From positions 992,001 to 1,056,000 of the forward strand of contig JAACJK010000001.1 of assembly GCA_013368325.1 (NCBI GenBank): a DNA stretch of 64,000 nucleotides, written 5' to 3'. The notes under the pieces were generated by a model. That model did no database searches. It saw only the letters and a program-made list of their open reading frames with translations, and was not told where the DNA came from. Positions within the stretch are counted from its first letter, which is position 1. Every line of letters starts with the position of its first letter. The translations under genes were made by a program, and so were the position numbers. Shown here one piece after another: positions 9,323 to 18,703 of this stretch. The stretch comes from Ephemerocybe angulata (Eukaryota > Basidiomycota > Agaricomycetes > Agaricales > Psathyrellaceae).

Positions 9323-9910
9323 AGGATTGCCGTACCGGTTGCCTGTCCTAGGTACAAGGTGTAATATTGATTATCTTATTCGGGGGAATCGCCCGTTCCC
9401 CGGTCCTGCTATTTCTCCTCGTCCCTTCGGTGATACGACATTGGTCTGGTTAAAAGACGTGTGTTTTCCTAAGGGCAATGGAGGCCGCTTTGACGAGGAC
9501 AAACAACGTTGTGATGGAATATGACGAGAAGGTGCTGACATAGGGTAGGGCCTTGCTTGGTCAACCTGAATCCCTTTGGTCGGTGGAGCATGTCTGAGAC
9601 CTTGGTAGGGAGGGTCAGCGCAGTCGGTCTCGTCCTTATTTCTTACCATCTATCATCGTTGTGTTCCTCGTCTGCGATATCTCGGTTTTTTCGTCTCCCA
9701 CCCACCCACTACCAAAAAAGGATTGCCGTACCGGTTGCCTGTCCTAGGTACAAGGTGTAATATTGATTATCTTATTCGGGGGCAGGACCGGGGGAAGTAC
9801 CGGTTGCCTGTCCTAGGTACAAGGTGTAATATTGATTATCTTATTCGGGGGAATCGCCCGTTCCCCCGGTCCTGCTATTTCTCCTCGTCCCTTCGGTGAT
9901 ACGACATTGG
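9323..9910 (+). repeat. Ngaro-1 B1-A2-B2 block
   Basis: B1 is 9323-9444, A2 is 9445-9696, a 22-base C/A-rich spacer follows, and B2 is 9719-9910. B2 shares B1's start and end but carries an internal duplication of its first part, joined by a stretch (gcaggaccgggggaa) that is the reverse complement of the ttcccccggtcctgc near the end of B2. B2 is therefore 192 bp against 122 bp for B1. Confidence 0.9.
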
Positions 9911-10300
9911 GCGCTACACCTTGGCTAGTACACCTCGAGCTCCATCCGGGAGCTGAGCAGGTATATATGGCGCTTATTCTTCAATCCTGTTTCAAAAATC
10001 TGATAACGCCAAACAGCTCATACTCGTTACTCGGGAATCCGACATTGGAAGGTTCTCTGGGGGGATCTCACGACGAAGTGCTGGGCAAGTGCTGGGATGC
10101 ATGGGATTGAGCTGGAGATGCTCTAGCCTATTACTGCTCTCCGTTATGTATTTAAACTTGATTTAATCTTACACTTTGAGTCTACAGTTGTGAATCAATG
10201 ACTTGGAATAGTAGACTTTAGCTGCTCAGTTTGCCCTCTCCTAGCACCGATGTGATGGTTCAATCTCTTCATCACATCTATGATCTAGGCGAGTAGCAGG

Positions 10301-10335
10301 TCCCCGAAAGGGAGTTATAGATAGTTTTTCGGGGA
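10301..10335 (+). other. Hairpin in R copy 1
   Basis: A 9-bp stem (tccccgaaa / tttcgggga) encloses a 17-base loop in the right part of R. It is present in all four R copies. Confidence 0.6.
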
Positions 10336-11176
10336 TTTACACACCAGTAGCATGCATATTCATCAGAATCCCGCCCCATTTGGATGAATCAAAATAAACC
10401 TTGAGAATACTGCCCAAAGGAATACCCGCTGGGCTCCCGATATCGTGGACGGCGTAGGTTGGTGTAAACTCAATTTCAAACCAAAAGTAAGCTATACTGA
10501 GCTCTATCTTCTCCCCCTCCTCCTCCCCCTTCCTCTTTTGGAATTCAATTTCGTTTAGTTATTTATTCTATTTCTCGCTACACACACCAGTAGCGAGCCA
10601 GTTGGGGCTCGCCGCTCATGCCAGTAGCTGCAACTGCAACTGCAACTGGAAAATTATGTAATCAATATCGTGAGAATGATCTGCTAAGTCTGGTAACCGC
10701 CGTGTTTCTCTTCCTCCTCATCGTACATTCCCTTATTTCTATCTTCCATTCGCGCTACCCTTCTATACTATCTTTTCGTCAACTAAATACACTGTTTTCA
10801 GCCATAGACCTCCGCAGACCCCATTGAACCCCACTCAAGAGTCAAGCCTCGAGAATCACGATCACCTAAGCGTTCCTATTAATCTGGTTAAAAGACGTGT
10901 GTTTTCCTAAGGGCAATGGAGGCCGCTTTGACGAGGACAAACAACGTTGTGATGGAATATGACGAGAAGGTGCTGACATAGGGTAGGGCCTTGCTTGGTC
11001 AACCTGAATCCCTTTGGTCGGTGGAGCATGTCTGAGACCTTGGTAGGGAGGGTCAGCGCAGTCGGTCTCGTCCTTATTTCTTACCATCTATCATCGTTGT
11101 GTTCCTCGTCTGCGATATCTCGGTTTTTCGTCTTTGCAAATCACATCGCTTCTCTCATCAATAACCTCGATTATCT

Positions 11177-12559
11177 ATGTATCATGGAACACATCTTCCT
11201 GCCAACCAGCCTTCTGGATCGTCTGGAAGGAATGGAGGAGAAAATGGTTCAGAAAACCCAACCTTCGTTCAAGGGTCGTCCTCTGGAACAACGCATAGAT
11301 CGGGGTCCTCTCATCTCGAGAATTCCGAGGGCACGCTCAGCTTCTCCAATGGGACGGAAGACCAACTTGGATCATTCGCAAGGGAGACCGTTCAAAAGGC
11401 AGAGGCTGTCTTCGAGGATGTCCGACAACGGAACCTTGAAGCCAACGTCGCCGTTGGACGACTGTTCTCCATCTTTGATCTCGACGGAGAATATACCGAA
11501 GCCGAGCGCGCTGAACGAAGGCGAGGCTTCGAGCACTTCGTGGACCAGATCGAAGAAGCGCAGAGAGTCGAAAAAGAGGCAGCTCGCGAGGGAAAGAGAA
11601 TTGAAACTGCCTTACGCTTCCGACCACGACCACGAAATTCCCGCTCAAGGTCTCCTCAGTCGCATCGAAATGGAGGCTCCGGTGAGAACGATGGATGGTC
11701 AAGTCCAAACGGGGACACCGACCCCGCAATCAGCGGAGGCAAACGATTCCGTATCCGACGGGATCAATTGCCATGGGCCACGAGGGACGACGAGTATTCC
11801 TCCAACATCACCGATGCCTCCTGCCTACGAAACCAAGAGCTTTTGCGGCTCTTCAAACTCGACGTATCCTTCACCCTTTCCGATATCGAGCTCTCACCCT
11901 CCGCACCTCTCGGATTTCCAGAGTCTGAATGGAGGAAAATCATTGAAGGACATGCCGTCAACCTCAACACGGTGCTCGGGCACCTGCACTTCCGCGAAGC
12001 TCCTGAATCGAGTTCTGCACGCTTGGGAGACAAAGAACTCATACTTCCAGCAGCCAAGGGGGCTACCCGTATCACGGATGCCGGGCAATGGGCGTCCGCG
12101 TGGGACGCCACATCTGAAGCTTACGAATTCGTCTTCGAACACCGGCGTCGTGAACTGCGAGAATATGGGAACCAAATCCGACGTCTCTTTGCCGCAAGGC
12201 TCCCTCATTCCGCAAATCGAATCATCGACTATGACGACGCCGTACGAAAGTATGTCAAAGGTGGAACTGCAATGCGACTCACGGACACTCACCGATTCGC
12301 GCACCTCTTCGACGCCTACCTCTCGTTTGACGGCATCGAATCCCAACGTCGAGAGCCGACAAAGAAAGGGAAGAGTGGAAACTTCGGCGGTGGTGGACCA
12401 ACCGCTGGAAAAGGATCTGGAATCTGTGACCGGTATAACGACAAGGGTGGATGCGAGAGGGCGGATGGAAAGTGTCGATTCAGACATGTGTGTAGCCAAT
12501 GCGGAAAGCCTGGACATGGAGAGCCCGCATGTAAAGGTGGAGGAGGGAAGGCGGCGTAA
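11177..12559 (+). CDS. Ngaro-2 ORF1, Gag-like protein
   Basis: The translation is identical to copy 1 ORF1: 460 residues with CCCH-like plus CCHC zinc motifs at the C-terminus. It has the same weak AUG, with the Pol AUG 7 bases downstream. Confidence 0.85.
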   Translation: MYHGTHLPANQPSGSSGRNGGENGSENPTFVQGSSSGTTHRSGSSHLENSEGTLSFSNGTEDQLGSFARETVQKAEAVFEDVRQRNLEANVAVGRLFSIFDLDGEYTEAERAERRRGFEHFVDQIEEAQRVEKEAAREGKRIETALRFRPRPRNSRSRSPQSHRNGGSGENDGWSSPNGDTDPAISGGKRFRIRRDQLPWATRDDEYSSNITDASCLRNQELLRLFKLDVSFTLSDIELSPSAPLGFPESEWRKIIEGHAVNLNTVLGHLHFREAPESSSARLGDKELILPAAKGATRITDAGQWASAWDATSEAYEFVFEHRRRELREYGNQIRRLFAARLPHSANRIIDYDDAVRKYVKGGTAMRLTDTHRFAHLFDAYLSFDGIESQRREPTKKGKSGNFGGGGPTAGKGSGICDRYNDKGGCERADGKCRFRHVCSQCGKPGHGEPACKGGGGKAA

Positions 12560-14372
12560 TTTCGTCCCAAGATATATGAGGTATAACGATTGGGGGTTAG
12601 CTGAACCCATGCGAGCTGTGGATTGGACTACAGTTGCTTCGCCCCTTCCTTCACCACCCATCGAAGTCCTTTCCGACCCGGCAGTCTCGAAAACTATTGC
12701 CGATAACCCACACCTCTTCAAAATCATTACACCAATCGATATAGACGCTTTCGAACTCGCACTCGACTCCCATCCGAATCAACCTTTTTGTCAATCCGTC
12801 GTCAGATCCCTTCGCGAAGGCTTTTGGCCGTTCGCTTCGATTCCGGAGAATTACCCTTTGATCTACGAGGCACCTCAGCCGGAAATGGACGACGAAGAGC
12901 AACGACAATTTCTTCGTGAACAACGGGATATTGAGCTGGAGGAAGGAAGATATTCTGAAGGTTTTCTTGTGCTGTTGGATGGCATGGTGCGCATGCCTAA
13001 CTTCGCCGTTCCGAAGGATAATGGTACGGCGTGGAGACAAGTCGTAAACCATAGCTATGGTCCGCATGCCTTGAACCTCCTAGTCGACAAGGATGCGATG
13101 GGAAAAGCTCCCTTGGATGGTATGCGAGTATTCGGTCCAGTGCTCGTTCACTTTCAACGCCAATTCCCCGGCGTGAAGCTCATACTCTGGAAATCTGACG
13201 TCAAGGGAGCGTACCGTTTGATCTCCATGCACCGTTACTGGCAGATAAAACAGGTCGAGGCCGTTGACGACGTCAACTATATTAACCGCTGCAATGTCTT
13301 TGGCGGGACGGCATCCCAGATCCTCTTTATTGCCTTCATGGCTCTAGTGAACTGGATCTCGGTATACGTCTATTCTATCCCTAACATCTCTGAATACTCT
13401 GATGACCATTTCGGCGTCGCACGTGCCGACGATATGGAATGGTACGAGCCATACCACAAGCTCATGCCTGGTCCTCAGGCTCAACTCTTACGCGTCTGGG
13501 ATCGTCTTGGTGTTCCTCATAAGGAATCCAAGCAGGTCTTCGGGAATCCTTTGACCATCATTGGCATTTCCGTTGATACTGAAGCTATGACTTTGAACCT
13601 TCCCTTGCAGGCCCGGGATGATCTGCTTCAGGAGTTGGATTTATGGTGCGACGACTCTGGGCAATTCGCTCGGAAAGGCGCAGCATTGCGTCGATGGCAA
13701 CAGCTAGCCGGTTGGTTGAATTGGTCTTTCAACGTCTATCCGTTGCTTCGTCCTTGCTTGGCCAATGTTTATATGAAGATGCGGGGTAAATCTAACCCCA
13801 AGGGGAAGATTCGTCCCAATAACGCCGTGCGAAAGGATTTAGCTTGGGCTCGGAACCACATCGTCGCTTCGTCTGGGGTACACCTTTTGAAGTGTGCACA
13901 TTGGGACCCTCACGATGAAGCTGACATGACTGTGTTCTGTGATGCCTCTCTCGAGGGCATGGGTTTCTGGATCAAGAGTCTAAACCTCGGATTCTACGCC
14001 GACACCATTGATACCCAGGGAGAAGAATTTATCTTCTTTCATGAAAGTCTTTGCGTGCTTTCTGCTCTCCATTATATGGATTGTGAGCTTGGCATGCCAA
14101 GGCGAGCAACGATTTTCACCGACAACTCTAACACGGTCGACATTTTTAACTCCCTCGCGGCATCCCCTCGTATCAACCCAATTCTGATGGCTGCCTCCGA
14201 CATCGCGTTGGAATCCTGTTCCGACTTCAAAGTCTTGTTTGTCCCGGGCATCGACAATCAAGTCGCTGACGCCCTATCACGCTTCGATGGCGACCGCGCT
14301 ATGTCTCTTAGTCCCGGAATCAAGCTGCAGAGATTTACACCCCCACGTATCACGTTGGGGGAGCAGCTATGA
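11184..14372 (+). CDS. Ngaro-2 ORF2, reverse transcriptase/RNase H
   Basis: The translation is identical to copy 1 ORF2 from the MEHIF start, with intact RT (YSDD) and RNase H motifs. The frame is open a further 63 codons upstream only because of the one-base deletion in A1. I keep the start shared with the other two copies, which also has the better AUG context. Confidence 0.9.
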   Translation: MEHIFLPTSLLDRLEGMEEKMVQKTQPSFKGRPLEQRIDRGPLISRIPRARSASPMGRKTNLDHSQGRPFKRQRLSSRMSDNGTLKPTSPLDDCSPSLISTENIPKPSALNEGEASSTSWTRSKKRRESKKRQLARERELKLPYASDHDHEIPAQGLLSRIEMEAPVRTMDGQVQTGTPTPQSAEANDSVSDGINCHGPRGTTSIPPTSPMPPAYETKSFCGSSNSTYPSPFPISSSHPPHLSDFQSLNGGKSLKDMPSTSTRCSGTCTSAKLLNRVLHAWETKNSYFQQPRGLPVSRMPGNGRPRGTPHLKLTNSSSNTGVVNCENMGTKSDVSLPQGSLIPQIESSTMTTPYESMSKVELQCDSRTLTDSRTSSTPTSRLTASNPNVESRQRKGRVETSAVVDQPLEKDLESVTGITTRVDARGRMESVDSDMCVANAESLDMESPHVKVEEGRRRNFVPRYMRYNDWGLAEPMRAVDWTTVASPLPSPPIEVLSDPAVSKTIADNPHLFKIITPIDIDAFELALDSHPNQPFCQSVVRSLREGFWPFASIPENYPLIYEAPQPEMDDEEQRQFLREQRDIELEEGRYSEGFLVLLDGMVRMPNFAVPKDNGTAWRQVVNHSYGPHALNLLVDKDAMGKAPLDGMRVFGPVLVHFQRQFPGVKLILWKSDVKGAYRLISMHRYWQIKQVEAVDDVNYINRCNVFGGTASQILFIAFMALVNWISVYVYSIPNISEYSDDHFGVARADDMEWYEPYHKLMPGPQAQLLRVWDRLGVPHKESKQVFGNPLTIIGISVDTEAMTLNLPLQARDDLLQELDLWCDDSGQFARKGAALRRWQQLAGWLNWSFNVYPLLRPCLANVYMKMRGKSNPKGKIRPNNAVRKDLAWARNHIVASSGVHLLKCAHWDPHDEADMTVFCDASLEGMGFWIKSLNLGFYADTIDTQGEEFIFFHESLCVLSALHYMDCELGMPRRATIFTDNSNTVDIFNSLAASPRINPILMAASDIALESCSDFKVLFVPGIDNQVADALSRFDGDRAMSLSPGIKLQRFTPPRITLGEQL

Positions 14373-14453
14373 ATGACGTGATGTCCCTCCGTCCACATCA
14401 ACCTTCAGGCTTCACGCCGCCCGTGGACGGAGGACGACTTTGCGGATAGGCGG

Positions 14454-15395
14454 ATGGTCGTCCTCGGAATGAGGCTCGACCACTCCACCTGGACTACTTA
14501 TGCTTCAGCCTACAACTCTTGGAAGGCATTTTGTGACCTTCACCAATATTCTCTTGAACCAACTCCCACCACCATGTCTAATTTTGTTATGTTCATGTCC
14601 GATCACATCAAGATGTCCTCAATCGTTTCCTATTTGTCCGGAATCACGCAAGTTCTGGAGCCGTACTATCCTTCGATTCGCGCAGTACGAAATTCAGCCC
14701 TCGTCAAAGACACCATCGTTGGTTGTAAACGACTCCGAAATACACCCGTCACACGAAAGTCCCCCATTTCTCTTCCCATGTTACGGAACGTCGTTGCCAA
14801 GGGCTTTTTGTCTTACAACGATTGTTTATTCCAAACCATGCTCGTCGGCGGCTTTCATGCACTCCTACGTCTCGGCGACCTCACGAATCCAGACAAACCA
14901 GATCTCAAAAACCCAGCCAAATTCTCCAGATGTTCATCAGTAAAGCGCCTCGCTCTCGACGCTTGGTCTTTCACACTTCCGGCGCATAAAGCCGATAGGT
15001 TTTTCGAGGGGAGTACTATCCTCTTGAAGAACCTCTGGTTGGGGATCGATATCATAGAGATCTTTTCAACTTACCTCACTGCACGCGACCGTCATCATCC
15101 CTTTCTCGCCCCGCTTTGGTTAACCGAATGCGGAGAAATCCCCACACGGCGTTTCTTCCTAACGAGGTTACATGACCTCGACTGGGGACCCGCCTTTAAG
15201 GGACAATCCATGCGCGCTGGTGGAGCTACAGCACTTGCTGACCTGGGGGCCAGTCCAGATATCATTCAGGCCATCGGTCGATGGTCTTCCGAAGCCTGGA
15301 AAATCTACGTACGCAAGCATCCCGTTTTATTGGATCACTTCGCTCGACATTCCGCAACCGTTCCTCCTCACCATCGCCCTTCGGGCTCATCTTAA
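14454..15395 (+). CDS. Ngaro-2 ORF3, tyrosine recombinase (R160C)
   Basis: This is the same 313-residue recombinase except for Arg160Cys, caused by a CGT-to-TGT change at 14931. The position lies about 21 residues after the box I Arg139 in the core domain and is not one of the catalytic residues, so activity may be kept or reduced. Confidence 0.9.
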   Translation: MVVLGMRLDHSTWTTYASAYNSWKAFCDLHQYSLEPTPTTMSNFVMFMSDHIKMSSIVSYLSGITQVLEPYYPSIRAVRNSALVKDTIVGCKRLRNTPVTRKSPISLPMLRNVVAKGFLSYNDCLFQTMLVGGFHALLRLGDLTNPDKPDLKNPAKFSRCSSVKRLALDAWSFTLPAHKADRFFEGSTILLKNLWLGIDIIEIFSTYLTARDRHHPFLAPLWLTECGEIPTRRFFLTRLHDLDWGPAFKGQSMRAGGATALADLGASPDIIQAIGRWSSEAWKIYVRKHPVLLDHFARHSATVPPHHRPSGSS

Positions 15396-15463
15396 AATCT
15401 TGTTTCTCCTTTCCTTTTTACTTGTTTTCCTTTTTGTTGTTCTTCTTCTTTCTTGTGTAGGAT

Positions 15464-16052
15464 AGGATTGCCGTACCGGTTGCCTGTCCTAGGTACAAGG
15501 TGTAATATTGATTATCTTATTCGGGGGAATCGCCCGTTCCCCCGGTCCTGCTATTTCTCCTCGTCCCTTCGGTGATACGACATTGGTCTGGTTAAAAGAC
15601 GTGTGTTTTCCTAAGGGCAATGGAGGCCGCTTTGACGAGGACAAACAACGTTGTGATGGAATATGACGAGAAGGTGCTGACATAGGGTAGGGCCTTGCTT
15701 GGTCAACCTGAATCCCTTTGGTCGGTGGAGCATGTCTGAGACCTTGGTAGGGAGGGTCAGCGCAGTCGGTCTCGTCCTTATTTCTTACCATCTATCATCG
15801 TTGTGTTCCTCGTCTGCGATATCTCGGTTTTTTCGTCTCCCACCCACCCACTACCAAAAAAGGATTGCCGTACCGGTTGCCTGTCCTAGGTACAAGGTGT
15901 AATATTGATTATCTTATTCGGGGGCAGGACCGGGGGAAGTACCGGTTGCCTGTCCTAGGTACAAGGTGTAATATTGATTATCTTATTCGGGGGAATCGCC
16001 CGTTCCCCCGGTCCTGCTATTTCTCCTCGTCCCTTCGGTGATACGACATTGG
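15464..16052 (+). repeat. Ngaro-2 B1-A2-B2 block
   Basis: The arrangement is as in copy 1. B1 is 123 bp, one C longer than in copy 1. B2 carries the same internal duplication and fold-back segment. Confidence 0.9.
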
Positions 16053-17320
16053 GCGCTACACCTTGGCTAGTACACCTCGAGCTCCATCCGGGAGCTGAGC
16101 AGGTATATATGGCGCTTATTCTTCAATCCTGTTTCAAAAATCTGATAACGCCAAACAGCTCATACTCGTTACTCGGGAATCCGACATTGGAAGGTTCTCT
16201 GGGGGGATCTCACGACGAAGTGCTGGGCAAGTGCTGGGATGCATGGGATTGAGCTGGAGATGCTCTAGCCTATTACTGCTCTCCGTTATGTATTTAAACT
16301 TGATTTAATCTTACACTTTGAGTCTACAGTTGTGAATCAATGACTTGGAATAGTAGACTTTAGCTGCTCAGTTTGCCCTCTCCTAGCACCGATGTGATGG
16401 TTCAATCTCTTCATCACATCTATGATCTAGGCGAGTAGCAGGTCCCCGAAAGGGAGTTATAGATAGTTTTTCGGGGATTTACACACCAGTAGCATGCATA
16501 TTCATCAGAATCCCGCCCCATTTGGATGAATCAAAATAAACCTTGAGAATACTGCCCAAAGGAATACCCGCTGGGCTCCCGATATCGTGGACGGCGTAGG
16601 TTGGTGTAAACTCAATTTCAAACCAAAAGTAAGCTATACTGAGCTCTATCTTCTCCCCCCTCCTCCTCCCCCTTCCTCTTTTGGAATTCAATTTCGTTTA
16701 GTTATTTATTCTATTTCTCGCTACACACACCAGTAGCGAGCCAGTTGGGGCTCGCCGCTCATGCCAGTAGCTGCAACTGCAACTGCAACTGGAAAATTAT
16801 GTAATCAATATCGTGAGAATGATCTGCTAAGTCTGGTAACCGCCGTGTTTCTCTTCCTCCTCATCGTACATTCCCTTATTTCTATCTTCCATTCGCGCTA
16901 CCCTTCTATACTATCTTTTCGTCAACTAAATACACTGTTTTCAGCCATAGACCTCCGCAGACCCCATTGAACCCCACTCAAGAGTCAAGCCTCGAGAATC
17001 ACGATCACCTAAGCGTTCCTATTAATCTGGTTAAAAGACGTGTGTTTTCCTAAGGGCAATGGAGGCCGCTTTGACGAGGACAAACAACGTTGTGATGGAA
17101 TATGACGAGAAGGTGCTGACATAGGGTAGGGCCTTGCTTGGTCAACCTGAATCCCTTTGGTCGGTGGAGCATGTCTGAGACCTTGGTAGGGAGGGTCAGC
17201 GCAGTCGGTCTCGTCCTTATTTCTTACCATCTATCATCGTTGTGTTCCTCGTCTGCGATATCTCGGTTTTTTCGTCTTTGCAAATCACATCGCTTCTCTC
17301 ATCAATAACCTCGATTATCT

Positions 17321-18703
17321 ATGTATCATGGAACACATCTTCCTGCCAACCAGCCTTCTGGATCGTCTGGAAGGAATGGAGGAGAAAATGGTTCAGAAAA
17401 CCCAACCTTCGTTCAAGGGTCGTCCTCTGGAACAACGCATAGATCGGGGTCCTCTCATCTCGAGAATTCCGAGGGCACGCTCAGCTTCTCCAATGGGACG
17501 GAAGACCAACTTGGATCATTCGCAAGGGAGACCGTTCAAAAGGCAGAGGCTGTCTTCGAGGATGTCCGACAACGGAACCTTGAAGCCAACGTCGCCGTTG
17601 GACGACTGTTCTCCATCTTTGATCTCGACGGAGAATATACCGAAGCCGAGCGCGCTGAACGAAGGCGAGGCTTCGAGCACTTCGTGGACCAGATCGAAGA
17701 AGCGCAGAGAGTCGAAAAAGAGGCAGCTCGCGAGGGAAAGAGAATTGAAACTGCCTTACGCTTCCGACCACGACCACGAAATTCCCGCTCAAGGTCTCCT
17801 CAGTCGCATCGAAATGGAGGCTCCGGTGAGAACGATGGATGGTCAAGTCCAAACGGGGACACCGACCCCGCAATCAGCGGAGGCAAACGATTCCGTATCC
17901 GACGGGATCAATTGCCATGGGCCACGAGGGACGACGAGTATTCCTCCAACATCACCGATGCCTCCTGCCTACGAAACCAAGAGCTTTTGCGGCTCTTCAA
18001 ACTCGACGTATCCTTCACCCTTTCCGATATCGAGCTCTCACCCTCCGCACCTCTCGGATTTCCAGAGTCTGAATGGAGGAAAATCATTGAAGGACATGCC
18101 GTCAACCTCAACACGGTGCTCGGGCACCTGCACTTCCGCGAAGCTCCTGAATCGAGTTCTGCACGCTTGGGAGACAAAGAACTCATACTTCCAGCAGCCA
18201 AGGGGGCTACCCGTATCACGGATGCCGGGCAATGGGCGTCCGCGTGGGACGCCACATCTGAAGCTTACGAATTCGTCTTCGAACACCGGCGTCGTGAACT
18301 GCGAGAATATGGGAACCAAATCCGACGTCTCTTTGCCGCAAGGCTCCCTCATTCCGCAAATCGAATCATCGACTATGACGACGCCGTACGAAAGTATGTC
18401 AAAGGTGGAACTGCAATGCGACTCACGGACACTCACCGATTCGCGCACCTCTTCGACGCCTACCTCTCGTTTGACGGCATCGAATCCCAACGTCGAGAGC
18501 CGACAAAGAAAGGGAAGAGTGGAAACTTCGGCGGTGGTGGACCAACCGCTGGAAAAGGATCTGGAATCTGTGACCGGTATAACGACAAGGGTGGATGCGA
18601 GAGGGCGGATGGAAAGTGTCGATTCAGACATGTGTGTAGCCAATGCGGAAAGCCTGGACATGGAGAGCCCGCATGTAAAGGTGGAGGAGGGAAGGCGGCG
18701 TAA
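17321..18703 (+). CDS. Ngaro-3 ORF1, Gag-like protein
   Basis: The translation is identical to copies 1 and 2: 460 residues ending in a CCCH-like motif and a CCHC zinc knuckle. Confidence 0.85.
   Translation: MYHGTHLPANQPSGSSGRNGGENGSENPTFVQGSSSGTTHRSGSSHLENSEGTLSFSNGTEDQLGSFARETVQKAEAVFEDVRQRNLEANVAVGRLFSIFDLDGEYTEAERAERRRGFEHFVDQIEEAQRVEKEAAREGKRIETALRFRPRPRNSRSRSPQSHRNGGSGENDGWSSPNGDTDPAISGGKRFRIRRDQLPWATRDDEYSSNITDASCLRNQELLRLFKLDVSFTLSDIELSPSAPLGFPESEWRKIIEGHAVNLNTVLGHLHFREAPESSSARLGDKELILPAAKGATRITDAGQWASAWDATSEAYEFVFEHRRRELREYGNQIRRLFAARLPHSANRIIDYDDAVRKYVKGGTAMRLTDTHRFAHLFDAYLSFDGIESQRREPTKKGKSGNFGGGGPTAGKGSGICDRYNDKGGCERADGKCRFRHVCSQCGKPGHGEPACKGGGGKAA

Larger units (their letters stand above)
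4741..9910 (+). mobile_element. Ngaro-type tyrosine-recombinase retrotransposon, copy 1
   Basis: This 5170-bp element is organised as A1 (4741-4992), Gag-like ORF, RT/RNase H ORF, tyrosine recombinase ORF, B1 (9323-9444), A2 (9445-9696), B2 (9719-9910). Split direct repeats together with a tyrosine recombinase define the Ngaro/PAT branch of the DIRS order. The absence of a methyltransferase domain after RNase H favours Ngaro. The B1-A2 boundary (cattgg/tctggtt) equals the joined right and left ends of the element, which is the expected template for completing a circular intermediate. It sits in R between cctattaa and gcgctac with no target duplication, as confirmed by the empty R copy. All three ORFs are intact, so the element could be active. 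Confidence 0.92.
4464..10599 (+). mobile_element. R repeat copy 1, interrupted by Ngaro-1
   Basis: R consists of a 277-bp left part (4464-4740) and a 689-bp right part (9911-10599) flanking Ngaro-1. It has 7-bp inverted ends, no ORF longer than about 90 codons, a tgcaac triplet run near its left end, and a 9-bp-stem hairpin at 10301-10335. The element class is unknown. The inverted ends and 9-bp duplication would fit a non-autonomous DNA transposon, for example Mutator-like. Confidence 0.7.
10883..16052 (+). mobile_element. Ngaro retrotransposon, copy 2
   Basis: This copy has the same structure and insertion point as copy 1: A1 10883-11133, B1 15464-15586, A2 15587-15838, B2 15861-16052. Differences I can see are one T missing in the T run at the end of A1 and a C-to-T change at 14931. 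Because the T deletion shifts the leader, the Pol frame is open upstream of its normal AUG as far as 10995. This looks incidental. All ORFs are intact. Confidence 0.92.
10606..16742 (+). mobile_element. R repeat copy 2, interrupted by Ngaro-2
   Basis: The left part is 10606-10882 and the right part 16053-16742. The unit is separated from copies 1 and 3 by AGTTGG (10600-10605 and 16743-16748). Confidence 0.7.

Noticed and set aside
4741..9910. LTR retrotransposon interpretation of the element
   Set aside because: There are no flanking full-length LTRs with TG/CA ends, no integrase and no protease. Instead there are split direct repeats and a tyrosine recombinase.
10995..14372. 1125-codon ORF in Ngaro copy 2 that appears to extend Pol at its N-terminus
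   Set aside because: The extension exists only because one T is missing in the A1 run of copy 2. The other two copies have the frame closed there.
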